From: an uncultured Saprospiraceae bacterium
GTDB taxonomy: Bacteria; Bacteroidota; Bacteroidia; Chitinophagales; Saprospiraceae
NCBI GenBank assembly: GCA_937959375.1
Contig: CALGLS010000297.1
Location: 1-18,799, forward strand
Length of the DNA stretch: 18,799 nt
Direction of reading: 5' to 3'
The position numbers and the translations under genes were made by a program. The notes beneath the pieces were generated by a model that made no database searches, was not told the origin of the DNA, and saw only the letters and a list, made by a program, of their open reading frames with translations. Positions 6,462 through 16,000 of the stretch are shown here, piece after piece (the first letter of the stretch is position 1; each line of letters opens with the position of its first letter).

Positions 6462-9400
6462 TTACCGCAAAATAGTAATGTCACCTTTGTAAATAATTCC
6501 CTTACTCAAATCCAATCGGAAGACATAGTAATAAGTTCCTTCTGTCAAGTCGTTACCATTTTGATTAACACCATTCCAGTTATTCATATAAGGTTTTTGT
6601 TGGAAAACAACGTCGCCCCAACGATTGAAGACAATCAACTCGCGAGTCAAATATTGCTCAGGATCTTCTTCCAATAATGGAATGATAAATACATCATTTT
6701 TACCATCACCATTTGGTGTGATTCCATTTGGAAATTCATCAGATGGTTCTACTGGAGGTACTACAGGTAACTCATCAAAAGTGATGCTCACCGTTGCTGT
6801 ACTACATTCAGTACAGTTTTCATTGCAAAGCGAATAATCAAAAGTAACTGTTGTGCCCAATAAACTTGAATCGGCTTCAAGACCAAAGACACCATCACCC
6901 AAATCACTCAACATGCCTGCAGGTGGATTCGGAATATCAATGGTCCAGTCTATTACACCATTCAAATTGTCATTATCAAGCAGCGACATTTCGAGATAGG
7001 TAACTCCAGATTCAAGCATATATTCATCATCAACAGCTTCCGGTAGTGGTTCTGCAAAAACAGAAACGGTATCGGAATCATAATCCAAACAATCTCCAGA
7101 TGACAAGGTCCAGATGAAATTATAATTACCACCAGTCAAGTTACTAGCCGTGGCATTTGCCTGACTAGGATCACTAATACTTGTATTTGAAGGATCAAAT
7201 GCCGTCCACTGCCCCGTCGTTCCTGTTGGTTGATTTCCATTTAATTCAACAGCAGTTTCACAGATACTTAAATCCATTCCAGCATCTGCGAGCCCGAGTG
7301 TCTCCGCTGTTAGAACAGTCAGTGTTAAATTGATTGTACTATCACAACCTGTATAACTTCCATTTGAGATGACTTCCGTATACTCACCAGAAGTGTCATA
7401 TGGATTTCCATTGATAACGTAAGTCTCACCGTCGCATATTTCTTCCGTAATATTATTTGTCACCGTAGGGGAAAGACTGATCGTAATTTCTAAAAGAGAA
7501 TCACAACCCAAATAACTTCCACCAAAAATTGTATCCAAGAAAGTTCCTGCCTCGTCATAGTCCGTTCCGTTAATGGTAACGCTGGTACCTTCGCAGATAG
7601 AAGTATTAATTTCATGTTCAGCAAGGTCGAAGAAAAATAATTCTACCACGATGAAAGAGTCACAACCAAACATCGCTTCGCCTTCGAGTATGTCATTTCC
7701 TGTTGGATTGTCAAAGTTGTAGACCACGTCATTAAATACGACAGAGTCACCTCGACAGATGGTATCTGAGTAATCCAAAATCGCTTCATCATGAAAAGAA
7801 AGATTAATATTTACAATCGAATCACAGGTGGTGTAACTTCCATTAGTAATCGTTTCTGTACCCATCGGATTGTCTTGGTCATAAGTGGTACCATTTACAA
7901 TGATGGATCCATCCGGACAGAAGGTTTCGGTTAAATTAAACGTTAATTCATTTGCTGTATAAAAAGTCAAATCAACATTAACGATCGAATCACAACCTGA
8001 AAAACTACCACCAATAATCGTGTCACTTCCCATTGGATTATCTTCGTCGTAGATTGTTCCATCCACAATGATAGAACCACCTGGACAAAGTTTAGGATCA
8101 AGTGTAACTTCCACTGCATCAGAAAAACTAATGTTGATGTAAATGATCGAATCGCAACCATGGAAACTTTGATCTAGCAAAATTACCGTATCAGTTGGAT
8201 TATCAATATCGTAAATGGTTCCATCAATGTCGATCATTTGTCCTTCACACCAAGTCGGATTAAAGTTGTTGATAGCTGGAGCAAAAAAGGATAAACTAAT
8301 AGCAACCGTCGAATCACAACCATGGAAACTTCCGTCTTCGAATATTGCAACACCAGAAGTATTCGATTCGTCATAAGTTATTCCATCCACAACTATAGAA
8401 CCGCCCGGACAAAGTGTTGTGTCTAGCTGGTAAAAAGCAGGATTGAAAAATTCCAAATCAATCGTAATCGTAGAGTCACATCCAAACGAACTAGCACCTG
8501 TTAATGTCTCCACACCCGATGGATTTCCAAAGTCATAAACTTCACCATTCACAATAAAAAATACATCTTCACAGTACGTGCCATCAATGGTAGACTCAGC
8601 TTCGCTTGAAGGATATTGCAAGTCAATTACAACAATCGAATCACAACCTGATACAGATCCGCCAATAAAAGTCTCCGTTCCACTTGGCATTGATTCACTA
8701 TATTCTGTCCCGTTTACAATAAGCGTTTCGCCCAAGCAATAATCATCATCAATCGTAACTTGAACAGAATTATTATAAGTCAAATCAACTACAATAATTG
8801 AATCACAACCATAGAAGCTTCCTCCAAAAATAGTATCAAGCCCACTTGGCATTGTTTCCGTATAGATGACGCTATTTACTTCAAGGGTTTGCCCAAAACA
8901 TAAAGTGGAATTAAACAGCGCAGTCGCTTCAGGATGAAAACTAACACTAACCACAATGGAAGAATCACAGTTGTTATAGTTGGCATTCGGCAATACCACA
9001 ATGTCGGAAGGATTGGCAGCATTAAATACGATTCCTCCAATCTCAATCTCCTCACCAAAACAAAGGGTAGTGTCAATCTCGCTTGCTGCAGGATTGAAGA
9101 ATTCAAGTTGTATCGTTAGGGTAGAATCACAGCCATAGAAACTGTCATCTTCAAGTACTTCCACGCCGTCCGGCATATCTTTGTCGTAAATCGTACCATT
9201 GATTTCGATGCTCTCACCATGACATAAGGTCGTATTTAGAGTTCCTGTTGCTTGAGGACGGAAACTAAGGTCAACATAAATGATTGAATCACAATCATTG
9301 AAACTAGCGCCACCAAGTACAATGGTATCCGTTGGATTATCTGCGTCGTAAACTGTATTGTTGATCGTTAGGCTTCCGCCAAAACAAAGAAGTTCATCAA

Positions 9401-11873
9401 TCGTATTTTCGGAAACAGGAAAATAACTCACCGTAATGTTAATCGTAGAATCACAACCGTGGAAACTTGGACCAGTAGTCGTAATGCTTCCACTGTCATT
9501 CGTCTCGTCGTATTCTACTCCTTCAATGAAAATGCTTTCACCAGTGCAAAGTGTAGTGTCAATGTTGTTAATCGCTTCTGCGAAAAACATTAAGTCAACA
9601 ATGACCGTAGAATCACAACCACGGAAACTTTGACCACTCAATACAAATGTTTCTGAAGGATTATTGATGTCGCAGGTAGTCCCATCGACGATAATAAAAC
9701 CATCTGGACAAAGCGTACTGTCAATCGTATTAACAGCTTCATCGAAAAAAGAAACGTTTATAAAAACGACAGAATCACAAAGTCCTGTAGCCGTAAATGT
9801 TTCAGATCCTGATGGCATGTCACTGTCGTAAGTCGTTCCATTGACTTCAATAGATGCATCAGCGCAAATGGTTGTGTCAATAGTTGAACTTGCTCCAGGC
9901 AAAAAGGTCAACTCAACAATAACCAATGAATCACACTGTGGATAAAGTTCACTTGAAATGGTTTCTTCTCCTGTTGGTGTGTCGTTATCATATACCGTTC
10001 CATTGAAGGTAATACTTCCGCCCTGACAAACAGAAGGGGAGTAGTACCCTGTATCAGGAACGTAAAATTCAAGATCAATGATGATGGTAGTATCGCATTC
10101 TGCTGGATCCCCACTAGGGATATTTTGAATTCCTGTTGGTGTGTCTTGATCGTAAGTCGTTCCATTTACGATAATGCTTTCGCCATCACAAAGTAGATCG
10201 TCGATGGTAATTTCAATGCCTGGTCCAAAGCTAAGATTGACATGAATGATTGAATCACAGCCGTTGACCTCACTCATGTTCTCAAGTACTAAAGTATCTG
10301 AAGGATTGCTTTGATCAAAGAGAACGCCACCGATTGTAACACTATTTCCAGCGCAAAGTACATCGTCAAAAGTAGCAATTACAGGAGGAAAGAAGTCTAC
10401 ATTAATTTCAATAATTGAATCACAACCGTGGAAACTTGGAGCAGTACTCGTTATCGTTCCGCTATCATTCGTCTCGTCGAATTCCACTCCTTCAACGAAA
10501 ATGCTTTGCCCCATGCAAAGTGTGGTGTCAATATTGTTAATCGCTTCTGGATAATATGTAACATCGATCACCACAATAGAGTCGCAACTAAAAAGTGCTA
10601 AGGGCCCAAGGTTTTCGGTTCCTGATAGATTGTCTTCGTCGTATTCTGTTCCATTGACAATGATGCTTTCTCCTGGGCAAAGTGTGGTGTCAATCATCAT
10701 TTCAGGAGAATCGTAAAAAGTAAGGTCTATAATTACAATGGAGTCGCAACCGTAAATGTCTTGTTCAGTTACATCAATGACGCCATAAGGAGTATCTTCG
10801 TCGAAGACCATTCCACCTACGGTTATGCTGGCTCCACTACCGCTACAATAAGTGTCTTCGATTTTTTCAGTACTCTGTCCACAAACGACTTTTAGTGTAA
10901 TCGGACGACCGTTTAATGTCAGGTCAGTCATGATGGAGTTGGTTACATTGGCCGTGTATACACCATCATCACTCCAAGTGACTGGACTAAAGAATAATTT
11001 ATTGGTTGTAGTAGTAGCATATGGAGTACCTCCTCTAAACCATTGGTACGAATTGGTCGTCACTCCAGCATCAATTCCAAGATCAATGAAAGTATCTACT
11101 CCTGTTGGTAAACAAATGGTAATAGGAAGCCCAAATGAATCTTGAGGTTCGTAGAATGTTCCAATTTCAAATTCGTTAGGTAGTAAATCGTCGAATGTAA
11201 GTTTGTTGTTTTGAACGCGAAGCTTATTCGGTTGCAATGAAATCATTCCAGAGAGATCAGGTATGCTGTCAAAACAGTTATTGAAAATATCCAAACCCTG
11301 TAAAGAAATCATGTTCAGGAAAGTGTCTGGGATCATTCCTGTCAACTGGTTGTTATCTAAAAAGAGTGTGATTAAATTAGTGAGCTGTCCGAAAGATTCA
11401 GGTATCGTTCCAGTTAGTTTATTATTGTCAAGAAAAAGCGTTTGTAGATTTAAACAATCTCCAATTTCTGGAGTGATAGGGCCTTCGAGGCAATTGTTAT
11501 CAATTTGAAGCACGGTAAGTGTCGCAGAAAGATTACTGATGTCAGGAGGAATGTTACCGGTGAGTCCGTTATTGTTTAAAACGAGTGAAGTTACATGACC
11601 ATTTGCGTCAAGTGTAACTCCAGGCCACATGCAAACAGGATCATTGAGATTCCATGGGTTGGTCCAAAAAGGAAAAGCTCCACCACCAAGGCTACTATGA
11701 ATAGTAACTAAGGTTAACGAATCCAATATGTTGCAGGCAGGGCTACAAGGAGGAGGTGTGTAGAATGCAGGAGAAGGAGCAACTCCAGCCTGCATTTTAG
11801 CATCTCCATTATGCAGCAAGAGGCTGAGCATAAAGGAAAATGATAACGTAATAAAAAGTGTTATATGCTTCAT
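6462..11873 (-). CDS. Giant secreted LRR / 22x GCDS-repeat protein with gliding-motility (type B T9SS) C-terminal domain
   Basis: 1803 residues. A signal peptide (about 1-26) leads to a leucine-rich head (about 45-235) of the plant-specific type: a cap with SSLGGGAFPFWTNPWN, then HVTSLVLNNNGLTGNIPPDI-like units. An Ig-like domain follows (about 240-333: YQWFRGG, WSDDGVYTANV). Residues about 335-1522 are 22 tandem repeats of 51-55 residues with consensus TLCxGxSIxVNGxxYDxxNPSG ... GCDSxIxIxLxF, each carrying two cysteines. A PKD/Ig-like unit and a linker domain precede the CHU_C domain (about 1715-1803: GITPNGDGKNDVFIIP, LIVFNRWGDVVF, EGTYYYVFRLDL). The C-terminal domain implies T9SS export; the stalk-like repeats probably hold the LRR head away from the cell. 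Monocistronic: a terminator follows and a 1.1-kb intergenic region precedes. The ATG at 11873 is chosen because the signal peptide starts there. The ligand is unknown. Confidence 0.88.
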   Translation of the reverse strand: MKHITLFITLSFSFMLSLLLHNGDAKMQAGVAPSPAFYTPPPCSPACNILDSLTLVTIHSSLGGGAFPFWTNPWNLNDPVCMWPGVTLDANGHVTSLVLNNNGLTGNIPPDISNLSATLTVLQIDNNCLEGPITPEIGDCLNLQTLFLDNNKLTGTIPESFGQLTNLITLFLDNNQLTGMIPDTFLNMISLQGLDIFNNCFDSIPDLSGMISLQPNKLRVQNNKLTFDDLLPNEFEIGTFYEPQDSFGLPITICLPTGVDTFIDLGIDAGVTTNSYQWFRGGTPYATTTTNKLFFSPVTWSDDGVYTANVTNSIMTDLTLNGRPITLKVVCGQSTEKIEDTYCSGSGASITVGGMVFDEDTPYGVIDVTEQDIYGCDSIVIIDLTFYDSPEMMIDTTLCPGESIIVNGTEYDEDNLSGTENLGPLALFSCDSIVVIDVTYYPEAINNIDTTLCMGQSIFVEGVEFDETNDSGTITSTAPSFHGCDSIIEINVDFFPPVIATFDDVLCAGNSVTIGGVLFDQSNPSDTLVLENMSEVNGCDSIIHVNLSFGPGIEITIDDLLCDGESIIVNGTTYDQDTPTGIQNIPSGDPAECDTTIIIDLEFYVPDTGYYSPSVCQGGSITFNGTVYDNDTPTGEETISSELYPQCDSLVIVELTFLPGASSTIDTTICADASIEVNGTTYDSDMPSGSETFTATGLCDSVVFINVSFFDEAVNTIDSTLCPDGFIIVDGTTCDINNPSETFVLSGQSFRGCDSTVIVDLMFFAEAINNIDTTLCTGESIFIEGVEYDETNDSGSITTTGPSFHGCDSTINITVSYFPVSENTIDELLCFGGSLTINNTVYDADNPTDTIVLGGASFNDCDSIIYVDLSFRPQATGTLNTTLCHGESIEINGTIYDKDMPDGVEVLEDDSFYGCDSTLTIQLEFFNPAASEIDTTLCFGEEIEIGGIVFNAANPSDIVVLPNANYNNCDSSIVVSVSFHPEATALFNSTLCFGQTLEVNSVIYTETMPSGLDTIFGGSFYGCDSIIVVDLTYNNSVQVTIDDDYCLGETLIVNGTEYSESMPSGTETFIGGSVSGCDSIVVIDLQYPSSEAESTIDGTYCEDVFFIVNGEVYDFGNPSGVETLTGASSFGCDSTITIDLEFFNPAFYQLDTTLCPGGSIVVDGITYDESNTSGVAIFEDGSFHGCDSTVAISLSFFAPAINNFNPTWCEGQMIDIDGTIYDIDNPTDTVILLDQSFHGCDSIIYINISFSDAVEVTLDPKLCPGGSIIVDGTIYDEDNPMGSDTIIGGSFSGCDSIVNVDLTFYTANELTFNLTETFCPDGSIIVNGTTYDQDNPMGTETITNGSYTTCDSIVNINLSFHDEAILDYSDTICRGDSVVFNDVVYNFDNPTGNDILEGEAMFGCDSFIVVELFFFDLAEHEINTSICEGTSVTINGTDYDEAGTFLDTIFGGSYLGCDSLLEITISLSPTVTNNITEEICDGETYVINGNPYDTSGEYTEVISNGSYTGCDSTINLTLTVLTAETLGLADAGMDLSICETAVELNGNQPTGTTGQWTAFDPSNTSISDPSQANATASNLTGGNYNFIWTLSSGDCLDYDSDTVSVFAEPLPEAVDDEYMLESGVTYLEMSLLDNDNLNGVIDWTIDIPNPPAGMLSDLGDGVFGLEADSSLLGTTVTFDYSLCNENCTECSTATVSITFDELPVVPPVEPSDEFPNGITPNGDGKNDVFIIPLLEEDPEQYLTRELIVFNRWGDVVFQQKPYMNNWNGVNQNGNDLTEGTYYYVFRLDLSKGIIYKGDITILR
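7300..10870 (-). repeat. 22 tandem protein repeats (about 162 bp) with paired cysteines
   Basis: Counting the CDS/CDT motif gives 22 units. Each has one cysteine in the opening LCxG/ICxG motif and one in GCDS. The last two units are shorter around the middle and look like the common form found in Bacteroidota secreted proteins; the first 20 carry the YDxxNPSG insertion. Repeats 2-4 and 8-10 are closest to each other, revealing a higher-order period of six units. Confidence 0.88.
9421..10560 (-). repeat. Six-unit segmental duplication inside the repeat array (969-bp offset)
   Basis: CACAACCGTGGAAACTTGGA occurs at 10421 and again at 9452, an offset of 969 bp, which is 323 codons or six repeats. 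Flanking sequence, including TCGTCTCGTCG and the AATGCTTT and TTAATCGCTTCTG stretches, is also conserved. The encoded units 3 and 9 share FDETNDSG/YDETNDSG and PSFHGCDS. Confidence 0.8.
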
Positions 11874-12790
11874 GGGAAAAGGGAATTCCGTTTTTTAAGT
11901 TCTGGGATAAAAAGTTTTAGTTATAAGAATCAATAGGGGATAACCTCCTGTCGATTGTTTTTATTTGATCCTTTCGTAGGATTCAAAATATTTTTTGTAA
12001 AATTCACAAGAGACAGAGCCAATTCGTATGGTCAAACTACTTCTACTAAATGGGCTGTAAAATTAGCAAAATCTACGGTTCTGTCTTGGAAAAAATATGT
12101 AATGATTTACACATGTATTTTGCAGTAATGTTTAGTACAATGAGAGACTAAGCAATACTGAAAAATTAAAATTCCGTTGTATAATAAGGGGTATTGACTA
12201 TCTGAAATAGATCGTTAAGATTTAGGATTAGTCAATGCAATCAGAGAAGAATGAAATCATAGCGTTTCAAGTTGTAAATATACGGTTTTTTTAGGACTCT
12301 TGAAAGGGGGAATAGATTGTTTTTTGCAATAATCAAGACCTTAACAAAAAAGCCGTTTCAAAAAATGGCAGATTTATACATTTTTCAAGTAAATACCCGA
12401 TTTTCAGCAATTTAGCTACTCTTTTTTCTATGAAAATAGCCTAAGTTCGCCTCTCATTTGGGCTATTTTAAGCCTATGCCTTGGAAATACCGTTAATTCA
12501 AAGATTAAAACTGCATTATTACTGCAAATTTTGTATTTTTACTATCGAAGAGAACTAGTTATCACACAAAGAGACTACTTCTTTGAGAATTTTGAGAACC
12601 ACTCTAAGCTTAACTGCGGAACAATCAATCATACTTTGTTTCCAGCAGTGATATTCCTGATTGCTTTACCTAACTGACCTAATATGAAAATCGTCAAAAT
12701 TTGTTTTGACTTGTTTTTCAGATCAAGGTAATTGGTCAAAAACAATAATAAGTCTTGATTAGCTTATTGGTTGTTTTGAACACTTACTTA
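11874..12790. other. Divergent intergenic region, AT-rich, no gene seen
   Basis: The two giant surface-protein genes diverge from here. No ORF of note is present. It contains a hairpin at 11964-11987, a weak inverted repeat 12012-12020/12077-12085, an exact 8-bp inverted repeat ATTGACTA (12193-12200)/TAGTCAAT (12229-12236), a 9-bp inverted repeat AAAATAGCC (12433-12441)/GGCTATTTT (12461-12469), and GTCAAAA/TTTTGAC (12693-12699/12704-12710) followed by a T-rich run. I found no full TTG...TAnnTTTG promoter for either gene. Confidence 0.5.
12346..12369 (-). terminator. Possible minus-strand intrinsic terminator
   Basis: GCCGTTT (12352-12358) pairs with AAATGGC (12363-12369), including one wobble, over a 4-nt loop. 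On the minus strand six T residues follow (complement of 12346-12351). No minus-strand gene is visible upstream of it, so it may end a small RNA or be fortuitous. Confidence 0.35.
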
Positions 12791-12944
12791 GAGCATGTTT
12801 AAATTTCCATTTAGTTGCAAATCAATGTTTTATGAACCTCGCGTCCAATTTTAGAATTCAGTTAGCTCGCTAAACTCATTAAAAAATTGTTAGCGAGAAC
12901 CATAAACTCTTGATTTTCATAGGAAACTAAATTTAAACATGCTC
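12791..12944. mobile_element. MITE-like element, 154 bp, 16-bp terminal inverted repeats, TTA target duplication
   Basis: GAGCATGTTTAAATTT (12791-12806) is the exact reverse complement of 12929-12944. TTA flanks both ends (12788-12790 and 12945-12947), consistent with a 3-bp target duplication. Inner sequence also folds back imperfectly: ATTTAGTT, AAATCAA..GTTTATG and CTCGC motifs recur in inverted order. An inner 8-bp stem, CTCGCTAA (12866-12873)/TTAGCGAG (12890-12897), closes the centre. It has no coding capacity. A TNA target is compatible with the IS1031 group of the IS5 family, but the parent element is unknown. It sits about 110 bp upstream of the start of the 13054 gene. Confidence 0.65.
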
Positions 12945-13053
12945 TTAGACAGTATTAGATATAATACCAGAACAGAACATATTTTCTCATGAACCCTAGC
13001 AGTTGCCCTTTCTAAGCGGCCACTTGCGGAACAGATTCAAAATTTACATACCT

Positions 13054-16000
13054 ATGAAAAGTCGACTACTCTTTAGTTTACTTGTACTGACAGGATTGCT
13101 ATGCCTTACAAGCATTGACAAACTTTCAGCTCAAACATCTTACTATTCCATTGATAGTATTGTCATCAGTCCACCAAATCCAACTCACTTTGACCCTATT
13201 GGGATTCGGGTTTTTGGAACTGCCACTGATTCTTGTAGTGTACTTGATACACTTGATTATGGCGTTTACGGATTTGATTTTGACTTGTATATGGAATGGG
13301 ATACTTCGCAAACGATGCTTTGTGATACCAATTCCGTCGCATTCGATACTACACTTCAAATTGGTATTTTAGCTGCCGGAACTTATAGCATTAATTTGCT
13401 AGGAAGCAATTATGCAGATTCAACCAACCAGCAACTGGAGTTTACGGTTAGTGGTGCTACGGGCGCTTGTGGCAGTAATTCTATTATCTGGGTAACCAGC
13501 GCAGATGATGATGGACCGGGAACACTGCGGGATGCCATCGAATGTGCCAATACAACAACAGGTGCCAATCAAATTTATTTTAATATTCCTGGTTTGGGAG
13601 ACCACACGATAAACGTTGGGGCCATGACTGGTGACTCTCTACCAGCAATAACGGATTTCAGTACGACCATTGATGGTTCTACTCAACCGGGGCATGGTAT
13701 CAACCAAGATTATACACCGAAGATTTCGCTAAATGGAGCAAGCGTTAACTGGACAAAACCTATTAACGGTCTCGAAGTTCAAGCCAATGACGTAGAGATA
13801 TATGGTTTAACCATTCGAGGTTTTCCTTACAATGGAATTTATGCAAATGGAATTATTAATCTAACGGTGGGTGCTTTTGCAAAAGGAAATGGGATCTTTA
13901 GTAATGGAGCTGTTCAAGATGTTTATCCTAGTTATCCAGGTAGCTATGAAGGTTCAGGAATTCATCTAAATGAATGTAGTAATACGGATATAAAAGCAAA
14001 CTCAATTGGGGTAGGTTCTGGTAATGAATACAGCGGAATCTATATTGAGAATGGTGGCAACGATCATGTAATTGGGGGTAATTCTGTCAATGATGGAAAC
14101 TTCATTTCTAATAACTTAGTAGGTGTCAATATTGAAAATGCTTCTGATTTTTGTTTGATAAAATCCAATCGTTTTACTTGTAACTCTAGCGCAGGAATTG
14201 ACTTTATCGGAACGGTTAATCAAAACATAGAACCGCCATCTATTAATTTGGTTACAGCAAATATGATACAAGGTACAGCTTCAGTTGATGGAGAGGTAGA
14301 CATTTATATCAGCAGCGATGTTAACTGTTCTGGTGCTCCTTGTCAAGGGAGTACTTACTTAGGAACGGTTGCTGCTGCCGCTGGAGGGGCTTGGACGCTT
14401 TCCGCTCCATTTGCACACGGAGACACCATTCAAAGTGGAGAGCAAGTTGTTGCCCAACTCATTGACGCAACGAACAACGCTTCTGAATTTTCACTTTGTG
14501 GAATAGGTAGTGGACTTTCAGCTTGTACCGATTCTATCGGCCAAATTTTGGTAACCAATACCAATGAAAGTGGCCCCGGTTCACTCGCTGCAGCGATGAT
14601 TTGTGCAGACACAACAATTGGATCGAACATCATTAAATTTGATATTCCGGGTACCGGACCACATACTATTTTTGTAGGTGCAACTTCTGGTCTATCCTTA
14701 CAAACCATTACAGATGAAGGTACCATTGTAGATGGAACCAGTCAACCAGGATATGGAGTAGGAGGTGATTTTACGCCTCAAATCATACTAGATGGTGGAA
14801 ATGCAACATGGACTTATCCGTACGAAGCGTTTTTAATACAAGCAGATTACTCTAGAGTCTCAGCTATTCAAATTGTAAACTTTCCAAATAATGCCATTAA
14901 AATTGATGGCGTTAGCAACTGTGTACTTTCAGATAATGTGATTTATAACAATGGAGATGCAGCAGATGAATTTCCAGGCGCGCCAGGAGAAGGACCTTTT
15001 GAAGGGAGCGGTATTGTTTTGGAAAATGGATCAACTGACAATTATATTTATAACAATTATATCGGCACAGATTACGCCGAAGCGATTGTAGGTGGCAACG
15101 AATATTGTGGTGTTTTGGTAGGAGTCGATTGTGATCGAAACTATATTGGGAATACTGGAAAGGGAAATGTAATTGCCAACAACTTGGAAGGTATTCGAGT
15201 GATGGACTTATCCACTTCAGTTCGCATTTCTCAAAACAGTATTTACTGTAATTCAGACGAAGCGATTGTACTTGAAGGACAGGCAAACGAGGTGACTCCA
15301 GCTCCTGATTTTTCATTAGCTAACTTTACTTCTACCACTTTTCTTTCAGGTTCTATCGATGAATACTTTACACCGATACCTTCTCTTTTAGTAGGTGCTT
15401 CCATTGAGTTGTTTTTAAATGATGATAGTGGCTGTGCAGGTGCTCCTTGTCAGGGAAAAACGTATTTAGGATCGTCAACACTTGTAGGTGGATTCTGGCA
15501 ATTATCGGCCCCATTTGATAACAATATTGAGCTAAATGATGGTGATTTGGTTACCACTGTATTTATAGATGCAGCAGGTAATACTTCCGAATTTTCTGAA
15601 TGTTATATCGTTGCAAACTGTATGTTGGATGCCACGCCTGTTGTCGTTAACGAAACTTGTGGTAATGGCAATGGTTCTATTACTTTCAATATGAGTGGTG
15701 GTCCTGCGCCTTATGTTTTTGATATGGGAACAGGAACTCAAACTTCCAATGTCTTTAGTAATTTGAGCGAAGGAACGTACACGGTTACCGTTACAGATGC
15801 CTACAATTGTACGGCTATATTTAGTGCTACCTTAACGGACTCACCGCTCCCAACAGTAAGTACTAATAATTTGGTAAATGAAATTTGTGATATGCAAAAT
15901 GGTTCCTTTATTGCGACTGCAAGCGGAGGAACGGCGCCCTACTTTTATACCATAGGAGGTACTTCTGGACCTAACTTTAATGGTTTAGAATCGGGACAAT

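Noticed and set aside
7300..10870. Regular ~160-bp periodicity resembling a repeat/spacer array
   Set aside because: The periodicity is that of protein repeats in one long open frame; there are no short identical repeats with unique spacers, so not CRISPR.
12330..12760. TAATCAAGAC inverted copies in the divergent region
   Set aside because: A 10-bp inverted match separated by about 400 bp in AT-rich DNA is not significant alone.
13003..13053. TTG start giving a 17-residue longer protein
   Set aside because: The extension is not signal-peptide-like, while ATG 13054 begins a clean signal peptide; the leader-type start is preferred.
14912..15316. 134-codon minus-strand ORF
   Set aside because: Antisense to the second beta-helix block, with composition typical of a shadow frame.
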